Positions 1 to 5,700 of a DNA stretch of 5,817 nucleotides are shown piece after piece. Source of the DNA: an uncultured Verrucomicrobiales bacterium (GTDB lineage: Bacteria; Verrucomicrobiota; Verrucomicrobiae; Limisphaerales; CANJSG01); the NCBI GenBank assembly GCA_946480965.1, contig CAMLMI010000316.1, forward strand, positions 1-5,817, read 5' to 3'. Each line of letters begins with the position of its first letter. The stretch's first letter is position 1. A program made the position numbers and the translations under genes. The notes under the pieces are model-generated. The model saw only the letters and a program-made list of their open reading frames with translations, searched no databases and was not told the DNA's origin.

Positions 1-1464
1 TTCATTAAAAGAGATCGCGAACTGCAACGGGATCATCACCAGCCACACGCCGATGCTGGTCGTTACCACCACCAGCAGGAAGGTCTTGGCCACCGCGCCG
101 CCCACCTTGCGGGCGGTCAGTCCATGCCACATGCCGACCCAGAGGCAAGCGGAGGTGAAGAGGACCGTGGTGATCGGCCCGACCAGCAGATTGGCGAGGC
201 TGGTTGCCAGCAGATAGCCTTGGAACTCGTTGGCATCGCGCATGGCCCAAGCCATCGAAAACCCGACCGCGCCGGCCACAAGCTCCAGCACTGTCAGCCA
301 GACGACGAAGGGCCGAAGCGCCAGCCAGAGCGTTCGGACGATTTCCCGGTCTTCCACCGGCGTGGTCAGGAGAATCTCCATTTCGCCGGTCTGGCGCGCT
401 TCCGCGTAGGTGCGGCAGGCCACGTAGATCAGCACGAGGCTGGCCGCCATGCTGGCCAACACCGCGGGCAAGTAGGCGAGCATCATCAGGCTGCCCAGCA
501 ACACGCTGCCGCCGGAGAGCTGCGGCAACTGGGCGAAGGCGCTGAGACCGATCACGGACCAGAACCAGCGTCGGCTCCGGGCGCGGCGGGCGACGACGGT
601 GCCCAGCGCGTTGACGGCGGTCTCGGACCGGGGACGAACCGGGATCTTGGCCGTCTTGGCGTTCGAAGCAGCGGAGCGAACTTCCTCGGTTTCATTCCGC
701 CACGAACCGCGCAGCTTTTGCCCGGCCAGCAAGACGAGGCCCAGCGTGAGGAACGCCGAACCGGCTTGGCCCCACCAGAAACTGTCGGGAGACGACGCAT
801 AGCCCGAGGAACTGGCCAGCATCAGCGCGTAGATCGGGCTGGTCGCTCCCACGGCGCTGAGAGTCGAGGAAAAGTCGTCCCAGACCAGCGCTTGGAGCAG
901 GAATTCGCCGAGCAGCGGCAGCAGCAGGAGCGCGATCAGCCAGGCCGTGGCCTTCACGATGGCCACGATGCCGTCGCGGCTGCGCACCGAACCCACCAAG
1001 CCGCAGGCCAGTGACAGCGCGAGCGTTCCGGTCAGCACGACGGCGGCGCGGAAGACTTCGCCTAGAGTCACGCCGCCCAACAGCAGCGGCAGCGAGAGCA
1101 AAGGAGCCACCGACAACAAGCCGCAAAACGCCGTGATCGCCGCGCCGGAAAGTTTTCCCAGGAGCACGTCCAGGCTGTTGAGCGGTGTGAGAAAGAGCAG
1201 GCCCAACGTGCCTTCCTGCCGTTCCTCCGTGATGCCGAGCGCGGCGGTGCGGATACCTTCGAAGAGACAGAAGAGCATCAATCCGTAGAAGAGCAGCCCG
1301 AAGAGGATTTCGCCGGACTGCCCCCCGGCTCCGGGTTCGAAGCTGGTCAGCAGGGAATAGATCCCGACCAACGCCAGCGCGGTCAAAGTGACGAGCAGCC
1401 GCATGGCCCAGGTGCCCCAGGCGCGGCCCCGGACCAGCAGTTCCCGTTGGAGAATGACCCACAT
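1..1464 (-). CDS. ABC-2 type transporter permease with two fused permease halves (C-terminus beyond window)
   Basis: One continuous minus-strand frame of 488 codons stays open to the window edge, so the C-terminus is missing. The protein is an integral membrane protein with hydrophobic segments at roughly residues 20-38, 51-68, 108-130, 138-156, 169-188, 230-247, 302-345, 384-406, 418-446 and 460-480. The ABC-2 permease signature occurs twice: ERQEGTLGLLFLTP (about 81-94), followed by LDVLLGK, and ARQTGEMEILLTTP (about 356-369), followed by REIVRTLW. In this superfamily that element is a cytoplasmic stretch next to the first membrane helices and contacts the ATPase. The substrate cannot be deduced. 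No ATP-binding subunit is in the window; it may lie further left. The ATG at 1464 has no Shine-Dalgarno. An in-frame GTG at 1512 is preceded by GGAAGG and would add 16 residues. The gene is codirectional with the hydrolase 103 bases upstream, so cotranscription is possible. The family call is firm; the exact start and role are not. Confidence 0.85.
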   Translation of the reverse strand, partial: MWVILQRELLVRGRAWGTWAMRLLVTLTALALVGIYSLLTSFEPGAGGQSGEILFGLLFYGLMLFCLFEGIRTAALGITEERQEGTLGLLFLTPLNSLDVLLGKLSGAAITAFCGLLSVAPLLSLPLLLGGVTLGEVFRAAVVLTGTLALSLACGLVGSVRSRDGIVAIVKATAWLIALLLLPLLGEFLLQALVWDDFSSTLSAVGATSPIYALMLASSSGYASSPDSFWWGQAGSAFLTLGLVLLAGQKLRGSWRNETEEVRSAASNAKTAKIPVRPRSETAVNALGTVVARRARSRRWFWSVIGLSAFAQLPQLSGGSVLLGSLMMLAYLPAVLASMAASLVLIYVACRTYAEARQTGEMEILLTTPVEDREIVRTLWLALRPFVVWLTVLELVAGAVGFSMAWAMRDANEFQGYLLATSLANLLVGPITTVLFTSACLWVGMWHGLTARKVGGAVAKTFLLVVVTTSIGVWLVMIPLQFAISFNE

Positions 1465-1567
1465 GGCGGTGGCAGGCTGGCAAACCCGGCCGGGCTTGTC
1501 CAATGCAGGCACCCAGCCTTCCGCGCTGAATCCAGTGCTCTGGGCCGCCTCAGCGGGCGAGACGTCC

Positions 1568-2419
1568 CTAATGCCGCCGCCAGAACTCCGCGACCTCCTC
1601 CCAAACCTCCTTCGGCTGGAACGGCAGTTCATTGTGGCCGGTTGCGGGCATTTCCCAGACGCGCTTTGGGCCGGTGTAGCACTCGAACAACCTTCGTCCG
1701 AACTTCGCCGCCACCACTTCGTCCTCCGGTGCCAGCCACACGGCCAAACGTCCGTCGTAGCGCTTCAACGCCGCTGCGTTGTCGAAGCGGTCGCGCAGCA
1801 TCCAGCGCGTGGGAAAGATCGGCATCTGTCGCTGCGCCACCGAGCCCAGCCGATCGAACGGCGCGATCAGCAGCATCCCGGCGACGCGCTCCGGAAACCG
1901 TCCCGCCAGATGCGCCGCCGCCCCGCTTCCCAGCGATTCGCCCAGCAGAAAGACGCGGGTGTTGGCTGGAAGAAGTCCGAAGGCCGCTTCCGCTGCGGCG
2001 AAGATTCCCCGCTCGCCCGGCGAGCCCGGCCGGTCGCCGTAGCCGGGATATTCGAGCAGGAAGACATCCACCGCCATCACGGCCTGTAGCGCCTCGGCGT
2101 AGTGTCCGCGATGGACCGCACAGCCGCCGTTTCCGTGGGTGATCAGAACGCTGCCGACCGGCGTTCCTCCCTTCGCCAGACGCCGCCAACCGATGGGCTT
2201 TCCCGCCGCGTCGGACCAGCGTTCCAATCCCTCTTCACGCGCCCTCGTCTCGGCCGCCTCCGCGCCCATCACCGTGGGATGATAGATGAGCCGCCGCTGG
2301 AAGAGCGTCACCAGCAGCGCCAGTCCGGCATAGATGCAGAGATAGGGGATCACGCGTTTCGCCCACGACAGACTCCGGGAAGAGCGGCCGCGTTCGCTTT
2401 GCTGGACGCTTGGATTCAT
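1568..2419 (-). CDS. membrane-anchored alpha/beta hydrolase (Bem46/ABHD13-like serine hydrolase)
   Basis: A 283-residue protein with one N-terminal membrane helix (about 23-41, VIPYLCIYAGLALLVTLFQ). It is followed by FQRRLIYHP, which is typical of Bem46/ABHD12-13-17-like hydrolases. The fold landmarks appear in order: the oxyanion-loop motif HGNGG (95-99), the nucleophile elbow GESLGSG with Ser162, a likely acid at Asp233 in PEDEVV, and the catalytic His262 in TGHNEL. All three triad residues are present, so the enzyme should be active. Relatives are serine esterases, thioesterases or lipases, and the substrate here is unknown. The catalytic domain probably sits on one membrane face, anchored by the helix. 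The ATG at 2419 was chosen because it leaves a leader containing two palindromes and has a weak GGGA upstream. An upstream in-frame ATG at 2467 would add 16 residues but lies inside one palindrome. The gene is divergent from the propeller gene. Confidence 0.85.
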   Translation of the reverse strand: MNPSVQQSERGRSSRSLSWAKRVIPYLCIYAGLALLVTLFQRRLIYHPTVMGAEAAETRAREEGLERWSDAAGKPIGWRRLAKGGTPVGSVLITHGNGGCAVHRGHYAEALQAVMAVDVFLLEYPGYGDRPGSPGERGIFAAAEAAFGLLPANTRVFLLGESLGSGAAAHLAGRFPERVAGMLLIAPFDRLGSVAQRQMPIFPTRWMLRDRFDNAAALKRYDGRLAVWLAPEDEVVAAKFGRRLFECYTGPKRVWEMPATGHNELPFQPKEVWEEVAEFWRRH

Positions 2420-2454
2420 CGGGAGTCCCGGATTGTGTCCACGGAGCGTCTTGG

Positions 2455-2470
2455 CGGATGCGGGCATCCG
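2455..2470. repeat. 7-bp inverted repeat in the divergent intergenic region
   Basis: CGGATGC (2455-2461) and GCATCCG (2464-2470) are perfect reverse complements separated by two bases. The loop is too short for a good RNA hairpin, so a protein-binding dyad is the more natural reading, if it is functional. It overlaps the alternative ATG of the hydrolase at 2467. A GC-rich genome will contain some such dyads by chance. Confidence 0.4.
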
Positions 2471-2476
2471 TCAAGA

Positions 2477-2489
2477 GACGGAATCCGTC
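2477..2489. repeat. 13-bp palindrome in the divergent intergenic region
   Basis: GACGGA (2477-2482) and TCCGTC (2484-2489) are perfect reverse complements around a single base at 2483. The site is 6 bases from the neighbouring dyad at 2455-2470, upstream of both divergent genes. This is a plausible operator position, but no regulator gene is visible in the window to pair with it. Confidence 0.4.
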
Positions 2490-2586
2490 CCGAAGCCTTT
2501 CGGCGCATTGGCCCTCCTGGCCCGGTCATGCCGGTTGACGCCGTGCCGGGCGGGCGGGCCATGCTTCGCGGTCGCTCCGGTCGTCC

Positions 2587-4374
2587 ATGCAAACCATCGC
2601 TTCACTTTCGCTGTTTCGTCGTCTCGTGTCGCTGGTCCTCGGGATGGCGGGGCCGTGGCTGCTCGCCGTCCAATGCCTTGCCGGTCCTTCCGGTCCGGTG
2701 ACGTGGGGGCAGACGGTCAACGTCAACGGCGGCGGCTGGGGGCGCATGGTCCAGCTCACCAATGGCCATTGGCTCGCGGTCTCGACGATCTTTCCCGCCG
2801 GGACCAATTCCCAGCTCCGCCTGCTCCGCAGCGCCGATCAGTGCCGGACTTGGACGCCCGTCGCCACGGTGGTCGAGCCCGGACGCACCCTGGACAACGG
2901 CGAACTCGTCGTCCGGCCCGACGGCTCGGTGCTGCTCTCCATGCGGTCGTTGATCGAAGGCGTGTCCTACAAGCTCCCGGTCTATCGCAGCACGAACAGC
3001 GGCGCGTCGTGGACCCATCTCTCGAACATCGACACCAGCGAGGCGCTCGGTTCGCGCGGGCTCTGGGAACCGGACTTCTGGGTGCTGGGCGACGGCCGAC
3101 TGCTCGTCACTTACTCGAACGAGAAGCATGACGGTTACAGCCAGGTCATCTCCGGCAAGGTCTCCACCGATGGCGGCGCGACCTGGGGCGATGAGTTCCG
3201 GGCCGTGGAGCAACCGGGCGGCGGCAATCTCCGCCCCGGCATGTCGCAGGTCGCCCGCATGGCCGATGGACGCTACATCCTCGTTTACGAGGTGGTGAAC
3301 AGCGGCAACGCCGACGTCCACTACAAGCTCTCGACCAACGGCGTCGCGTGGCCGGCCGGTCTCGGCACCAGGATTCCCGGCCAACACTGTGGCCCGTTCG
3401 TCACCGCGTTGCCCGACGGCCGGCTCTTCCTCACGTCCTGCGAAAACGAGGTCTCCTTCAGCGAGGATTTCGGGGAAACGTGGCAGCGGATCGAACCGCC
3501 CGCCTGGCCGGTGGGCCATGTCTTCACCTGGCCCGCGATCTACGCCACGAAGACGAACGAACTCGCCGTCATGGCCGTGTCGCCTTCGCTCAAGCTGCGC
3601 TTCGGCGCGCTGGCCCCGCCCAGGATCTGGCCGAATCCATTCCTGGACGATTTCAACGACGGCGACGACGCGGATTGGACCCGCTACGGCGGCGGCTTCG
3701 GCCTGGTCTCCGGCAGCTATGCGCTCTCGAACTTCAGCGCCTACGGCAAGGCACTGACCGGCGACGGTTTCTGGACCGACGGCACGCTCGCCGCCGACGT
3801 GATGCTGACCACCCCGAGCGGCGACGCCGGTCTGCTCTTCCGCGCAACGAATCCCGACCGGGTCGGGCCGGACGATGTGTTCGGCTACTACGTCGGGCTC
3901 CACCCGGTCGGCCAGGTCTTCCTCGGACGGATGTCGAACTCGTGGACCCATCTGGCGTTCACCAACACGCCCGTGCCGTTGAACACGTGGATTCGCCTGC
4001 GCGTGGAAATGGCCGGACCCGAGCTGAAGATCTTCGTGAACGACGATCCCGCACCGAAGATCGTGTGGACCGATGCGACCTTCCGTCGCGGCCAGATCGG
4101 TGTGCGCACGTTCATGGGCAACGCCCGCTTCGACAACGTCGCCTTCACCAATGCCGCTCCCCTGCGCCTCGACCTGAAACGCAACGGCGCGCAGGTCGAT
4201 CTCTCTTGGCCGCGCAGCGCGTTTCAGACCCTGCGCCTGCACGAATCCAACACGCTCAACGACGACATGGCCTGGCAACCCGTGACCAACGTGCCGACCT
4301 TGTTGGGGGATCGCTGGCAGGTGCCACTGCCTCAATCGGCGCACGGCCGCTTCTTCCAGTTGCGGTCTCCCTGA
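2587..4374 (+). CDS. secreted sialidase-fold glycoside hydrolase, GH93 (exo-arabinanase)-like, with CBM66/LamG-like domain
   Basis: A 595-residue protein. A signal peptide spans about 1-32: FRR, then a hydrophobic core, with likely cleavage after VQCLA. Residues about 34-345 form a beta-propeller with Asp-box repeats: SADQCRTW (82-89, degenerate), STNSGASW (135-142), STDGGATW (193-200), SEDFGETW (292-299) and a shortened STNGVAW (249-255). An automatic label would be sialidase or BNR-repeat protein. However, GLWEPDF with Glu161, then NLRPGMSQ (214-221) and YILVYEVV with Glu235, follow the pattern I recall for GH93 exo-alpha-1,5-L-arabinanases. Their catalytic glutamates are 72 residues apart; here the spacing is 74. 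The FRIP motif of sialidases is absent. Residues about 351-523 form a jelly-roll-like domain (DDFNDGD, GDAGLLFRA, GYYVGL, RFDNVAF) resembling CBM66/LamG. Residues about 524-595 are a verrucomicrobial C-terminal module. An in-frame stop at 2536 and no earlier ATG support this start. Fold and secretion are firm; the GH93 assignment is inference. Confidence 0.8.
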   Translation: MQTIASLSLFRRLVSLVLGMAGPWLLAVQCLAGPSGPVTWGQTVNVNGGGWGRMVQLTNGHWLAVSTIFPAGTNSQLRLLRSADQCRTWTPVATVVEPGRTLDNGELVVRPDGSVLLSMRSLIEGVSYKLPVYRSTNSGASWTHLSNIDTSEALGSRGLWEPDFWVLGDGRLLVTYSNEKHDGYSQVISGKVSTDGGATWGDEFRAVEQPGGGNLRPGMSQVARMADGRYILVYEVVNSGNADVHYKLSTNGVAWPAGLGTRIPGQHCGPFVTALPDGRLFLTSCENEVSFSEDFGETWQRIEPPAWPVGHVFTWPAIYATKTNELAVMAVSPSLKLRFGALAPPRIWPNPFLDDFNDGDDADWTRYGGGFGLVSGSYALSNFSAYGKALTGDGFWTDGTLAADVMLTTPSGDAGLLFRATNPDRVGPDDVFGYYVGLHPVGQVFLGRMSNSWTHLAFTNTPVPLNTWIRLRVEMAGPELKIFVNDDPAPKIVWTDATFRRGQIGVRTFMGNARFDNVAFTNAAPLRLDLKRNGAQVDLSWPRSAFQTLRLHESNTLNDDMAWQPVTNVPTLLGDRWQVPLPQSAHGRFFQLRSP

Positions 4375-4438
4375 GGCCCACGGCGCTCCGCCCAAAGTCG
4401 GATGGTGCCGCCGCCGGGTGCGCCTATCGTCACGCGCC
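4375..4438. other. short gap between propeller gene and lipid operon
   Basis: These 64 bases (43 if the earlier GTG at 4418 is used) follow the TGA of the propeller gene. No strong hairpin with a T-run is visible, and neither is a clear Shine-Dalgarno or promoter. Readthrough from the propeller gene into the lipid operon cannot be excluded. Confidence 0.4.
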
Positions 4439-5101
4439 GTGAACGAGAGCGAACCTTCCCGCCGACCCATCGCCGCCCGCAACACCTCGTGGGCCGCCGC
4501 CGTGGCGCGTGCTTTGGCCCGGGTGCCGGTGAAGCCCAATGTCATCTCCGTCGGCAGCGCGGTCTTCGGCGGCGTGGCGGGCCTGAGCTTCTGGCTCGCG
4601 GGACATACCGAATCCGCGGCGGCCTGGATTGCGTGCATGATCGGTGCGGTGGCCGGGATGCAGCTCCGGCTGCTCTGCAATCTCTTCGACGGCATGGTCG
4701 CGATCGAAGGCGGTTTCAAGACGAAGTCCGGCGAAGTCTTCAACGAATTGCCCGACCGGTTCTCCGACGCCTTCGTCTTCATCGGCGCGGGCTACGCGCT
4801 GGCGAAAGGTCCGAACTGGATGCCCGCGCTGGGCTGGCTCGCGGCGGTGCTCGCCATCGGCACGGCCTACGTCCGAGCGATGGGCGTGGCCGCCGGTTCT
4901 TCGCAGCACTTCTGCGGACCGATGGCCAAACAGCAGCGCATGGCCGTGATGACCGTCGCGTGTCTGGTCGCCTGCGCCGCGCCGTGGTGGGCGGATGCCG
5001 CCAAGGCGTTGCCGCTCGGTTTGGCCTTCGTCGTGGTCGGCAGCGTGATCACCGTCTTTCGCCGCACCGCCCGCATCGTGCGCGAACTGGAGGCGAAATG
5101 A
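4439..5101 (+). CDS. CDP-alcohol phosphatidyltransferase-family membrane enzyme
   Basis: A 220-residue membrane protein with about six helices (roughly 35-55, 59-80, 107-123, 127-150, 168-186, 192-208), the usual topology and length for the family. The family motif is D-x2-D-G-x2-A-R-x8-G-x3-D-x3-D. Here it reads N81-x2-D84-G85-x2-A88-I89-x8-G98-x3-N102-x3-D106. Spacing is exact, but the first and third Asp are Asn and the Arg is Ile. The final Asp, the proposed catalytic base, is kept. I recall a divergent subfamily with NLLDGMVAVEGG and YNELPDR patterns, so this is probably a subfamily trait rather than decay. The family transfers a phospho-alcohol between a CDP carrier and an acceptor alcohol. 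The head group is unknown. Neither the GTG at 4439 nor an in-frame GTG at 4418 (7 residues more) has a Shine-Dalgarno. 4439 was chosen because conserved-looking sequence (RRPIAARNTSWAA) begins soon after it. The gene's stop overlaps the acyltransferase start as ATGA. Confidence 0.85.
   Translation: MNESEPSRRPIAARNTSWAAAVARALARVPVKPNVISVGSAVFGGVAGLSFWLAGHTESAAAWIACMIGAVAGMQLRLLCNLFDGMVAIEGGFKTKSGEVFNELPDRFSDAFVFIGAGYALAKGPNWMPALGWLAAVLAIGTAYVRAMGVAAGSSQHFCGPMAKQQRMAVMTVACLVACAAPWWADAAKALPLGLAFVVVGSVITVFRRTARIVRELEAK
5089..5093 (+). promoter_or_regulatory. Shine-Dalgarno of the acyltransferase gene
   Basis: GGAGG lies 4 bases before the ATG at 5098, inside the last codons of the preceding gene. 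It is the clearest ribosome binding site in the window. It fixes the acyltransferase start at 5098, although the same frame is open far upstream (from 4402). Confidence 0.75.
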
Positions 5102-5700
5102 CCTCGCTGCTGCTCACCGGCATGGTGCGGTTGCTCTGTGGCGTCCGCGCGCATTGGCAGGGATGCGATCCTGTTCCGCACCAGCGCATCTACTTCGCCA
5201 ACCACACGAGCAACCTCGACGCGCTCGTCATCTGGGCCGCGTTGCCTCCCCGTCTCCGGGCCAAGACACGGCCCGTCGCCGCGCGCGACTATTGGGAGAA
5301 GGGTCCGATCCGCCGCCATTTGGCCAACCATGTCTTCCACGCCGTGTTGATCGAGCGGCAGAAAGTCACCGTCAGCACCAACCCGCTCACCGCCATGACC
5401 GAGGCGATGGGCGCGACCGATTCGCTCATCATCTTCCCCGAAGGCGGCCGCAAGAACGGCCCCGAACCCGAGCCGTTCAAAAGCGGGCTCTACCACTTGG
5501 CCAAGCAGAAGCCCGAGGTCGAGTTCGTCCCCGTCTATCTGGAGAACCTCAACCGCGTCCTGCCCAAGGGCGAAAGCCTGCCGGTGCCGACGCTGTGCAG
5601 CCTGACCCTCGGCGCTCCGGTGAAGCTGGAGCCGAACGAAACCAAACCCGACTTCCTCGAACGCGCCCGTCTCGCCGTCTGGAACCTGCGACATGTATGA
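5098..5700 (+). CDS. 1-acyl-glycerol-3-phosphate acyltransferase-like protein (PlsC family)
   Basis: A 200-residue protein of the lysophospholipid acyltransferase (LPLAT/PlsC) family. It transfers an acyl chain to a lysophosphatidate-like acceptor at the inner membrane. Motif I is NHTSNLD (35-41), giving the HX4D pair His36/Asp41. Motif II is probably IERQ (85-88). Motif III is FPEGGR (113-118), with Gly where FPEGTR is most common. Motif IV is VPVYLEN (144-150). The protein is shorter than typical PlsC (about 240 residues) and has only a short N-terminal hydrophobic stretch (SLLLTGMVRLLCGV), so it is probably a peripheral or monotopic membrane enzyme. It starts within the stop of the CDP-alcohol transferase (ATGA, 5098-5101) and ends in another ATGA overlap (5697-5700), indicating translational coupling in one operon. 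An accessory rather than housekeeping PlsC role is inferred from the partner gene. Confidence 0.88.
   Translation: MTSLLLTGMVRLLCGVRAHWQGCDPVPHQRIYFANHTSNLDALVIWAALPPRLRAKTRPVAARDYWEKGPIRRHLANHVFHAVLIERQKVTVSTNPLTAMTEAMGATDSLIIFPEGGRKNGPEPEPFKSGLYHLAKQKPEVEFVPVYLENLNRVLPKGESLPVPTLCSLTLGAPVKLEPNETKPDFLERARLAVWNLRHV

Larger units (their letters stand above)
2420..2586. promoter_or_regulatory. divergent intergenic region, presumed to hold both promoters
   Basis: This 167-base stretch separates two divergent genes and must contain, or lie near, the promoters of both unless transcripts enter from outside. No convincing -35/-10 pair was found on either strand. TTGACG occurs on the plus strand at 2535-2540 and on the minus strand at 2474-2469, but neither has a good -10 at the right distance. 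Two short palindromes lie at 2455-2470 and 2477-2489 and are listed separately. The propeller gene's ATG has no Shine-Dalgarno. Confidence 0.45.

Noticed and set aside
124..1014. Plus-strand open frame opposite the permease
   Set aside because: The translation is Gln/His/Arg/Gly-rich without motifs, whereas the minus-strand frame encodes a clear multi-helix permease with family signatures.
692..1483. Minus-strand 263-codon frame overlapping the permease
   Set aside because: It is Arg/Ala/His-rich shadow sequence one frame away from the permease and has no membrane helices or motifs.
1485..1494. CCCGGCCGGG palindrome upstream of the permease ATG
   Set aside because: It is a ten-base, all-G/C palindrome of a kind expected by chance in this composition, and it would be coding if the GTG at 1512 is the start.
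2535..2563. Possible sigma-70 promoter with TTGACG at 2535
   Set aside because: The bases 17 positions downstream (around 2558-2563, GCCATG) do not resemble a -10 element.
2587..2682. Lipoprotein signal ending at Cys30 of the propeller protein
   Set aside because: The residues before Cys30 are AVQ, not a lipobox of the L-A/S-G/A-C kind. Ordinary signal peptidase cleavage after Ala32 fits better.
3348..4442. Plus-strand 364-codon frame inside the propeller gene
   Set aside because: It is an Arg-rich shadow of the propeller and CBM66-like coding sequence in another frame.
2602..4782. 726-codon open frame on the minus strand, antisense to the propeller and CDP-alcohol genes
   Set aside because: Its translation is low-complexity, rich in Arg, Ala, Gly, His and Glu, with no domain. 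It is the mirror frame of strongly GC3-biased real genes, which avoids stops by composition.
4402..5097. Upstream extension of the acyltransferase frame, giving a 432-codon open frame
   Set aside because: The extra 232 residues are Arg-rich nonsense overlapping the real CDP-alcohol transferase in another frame. The GGAGG before 5098 and the ATGA overlap fix the true start.
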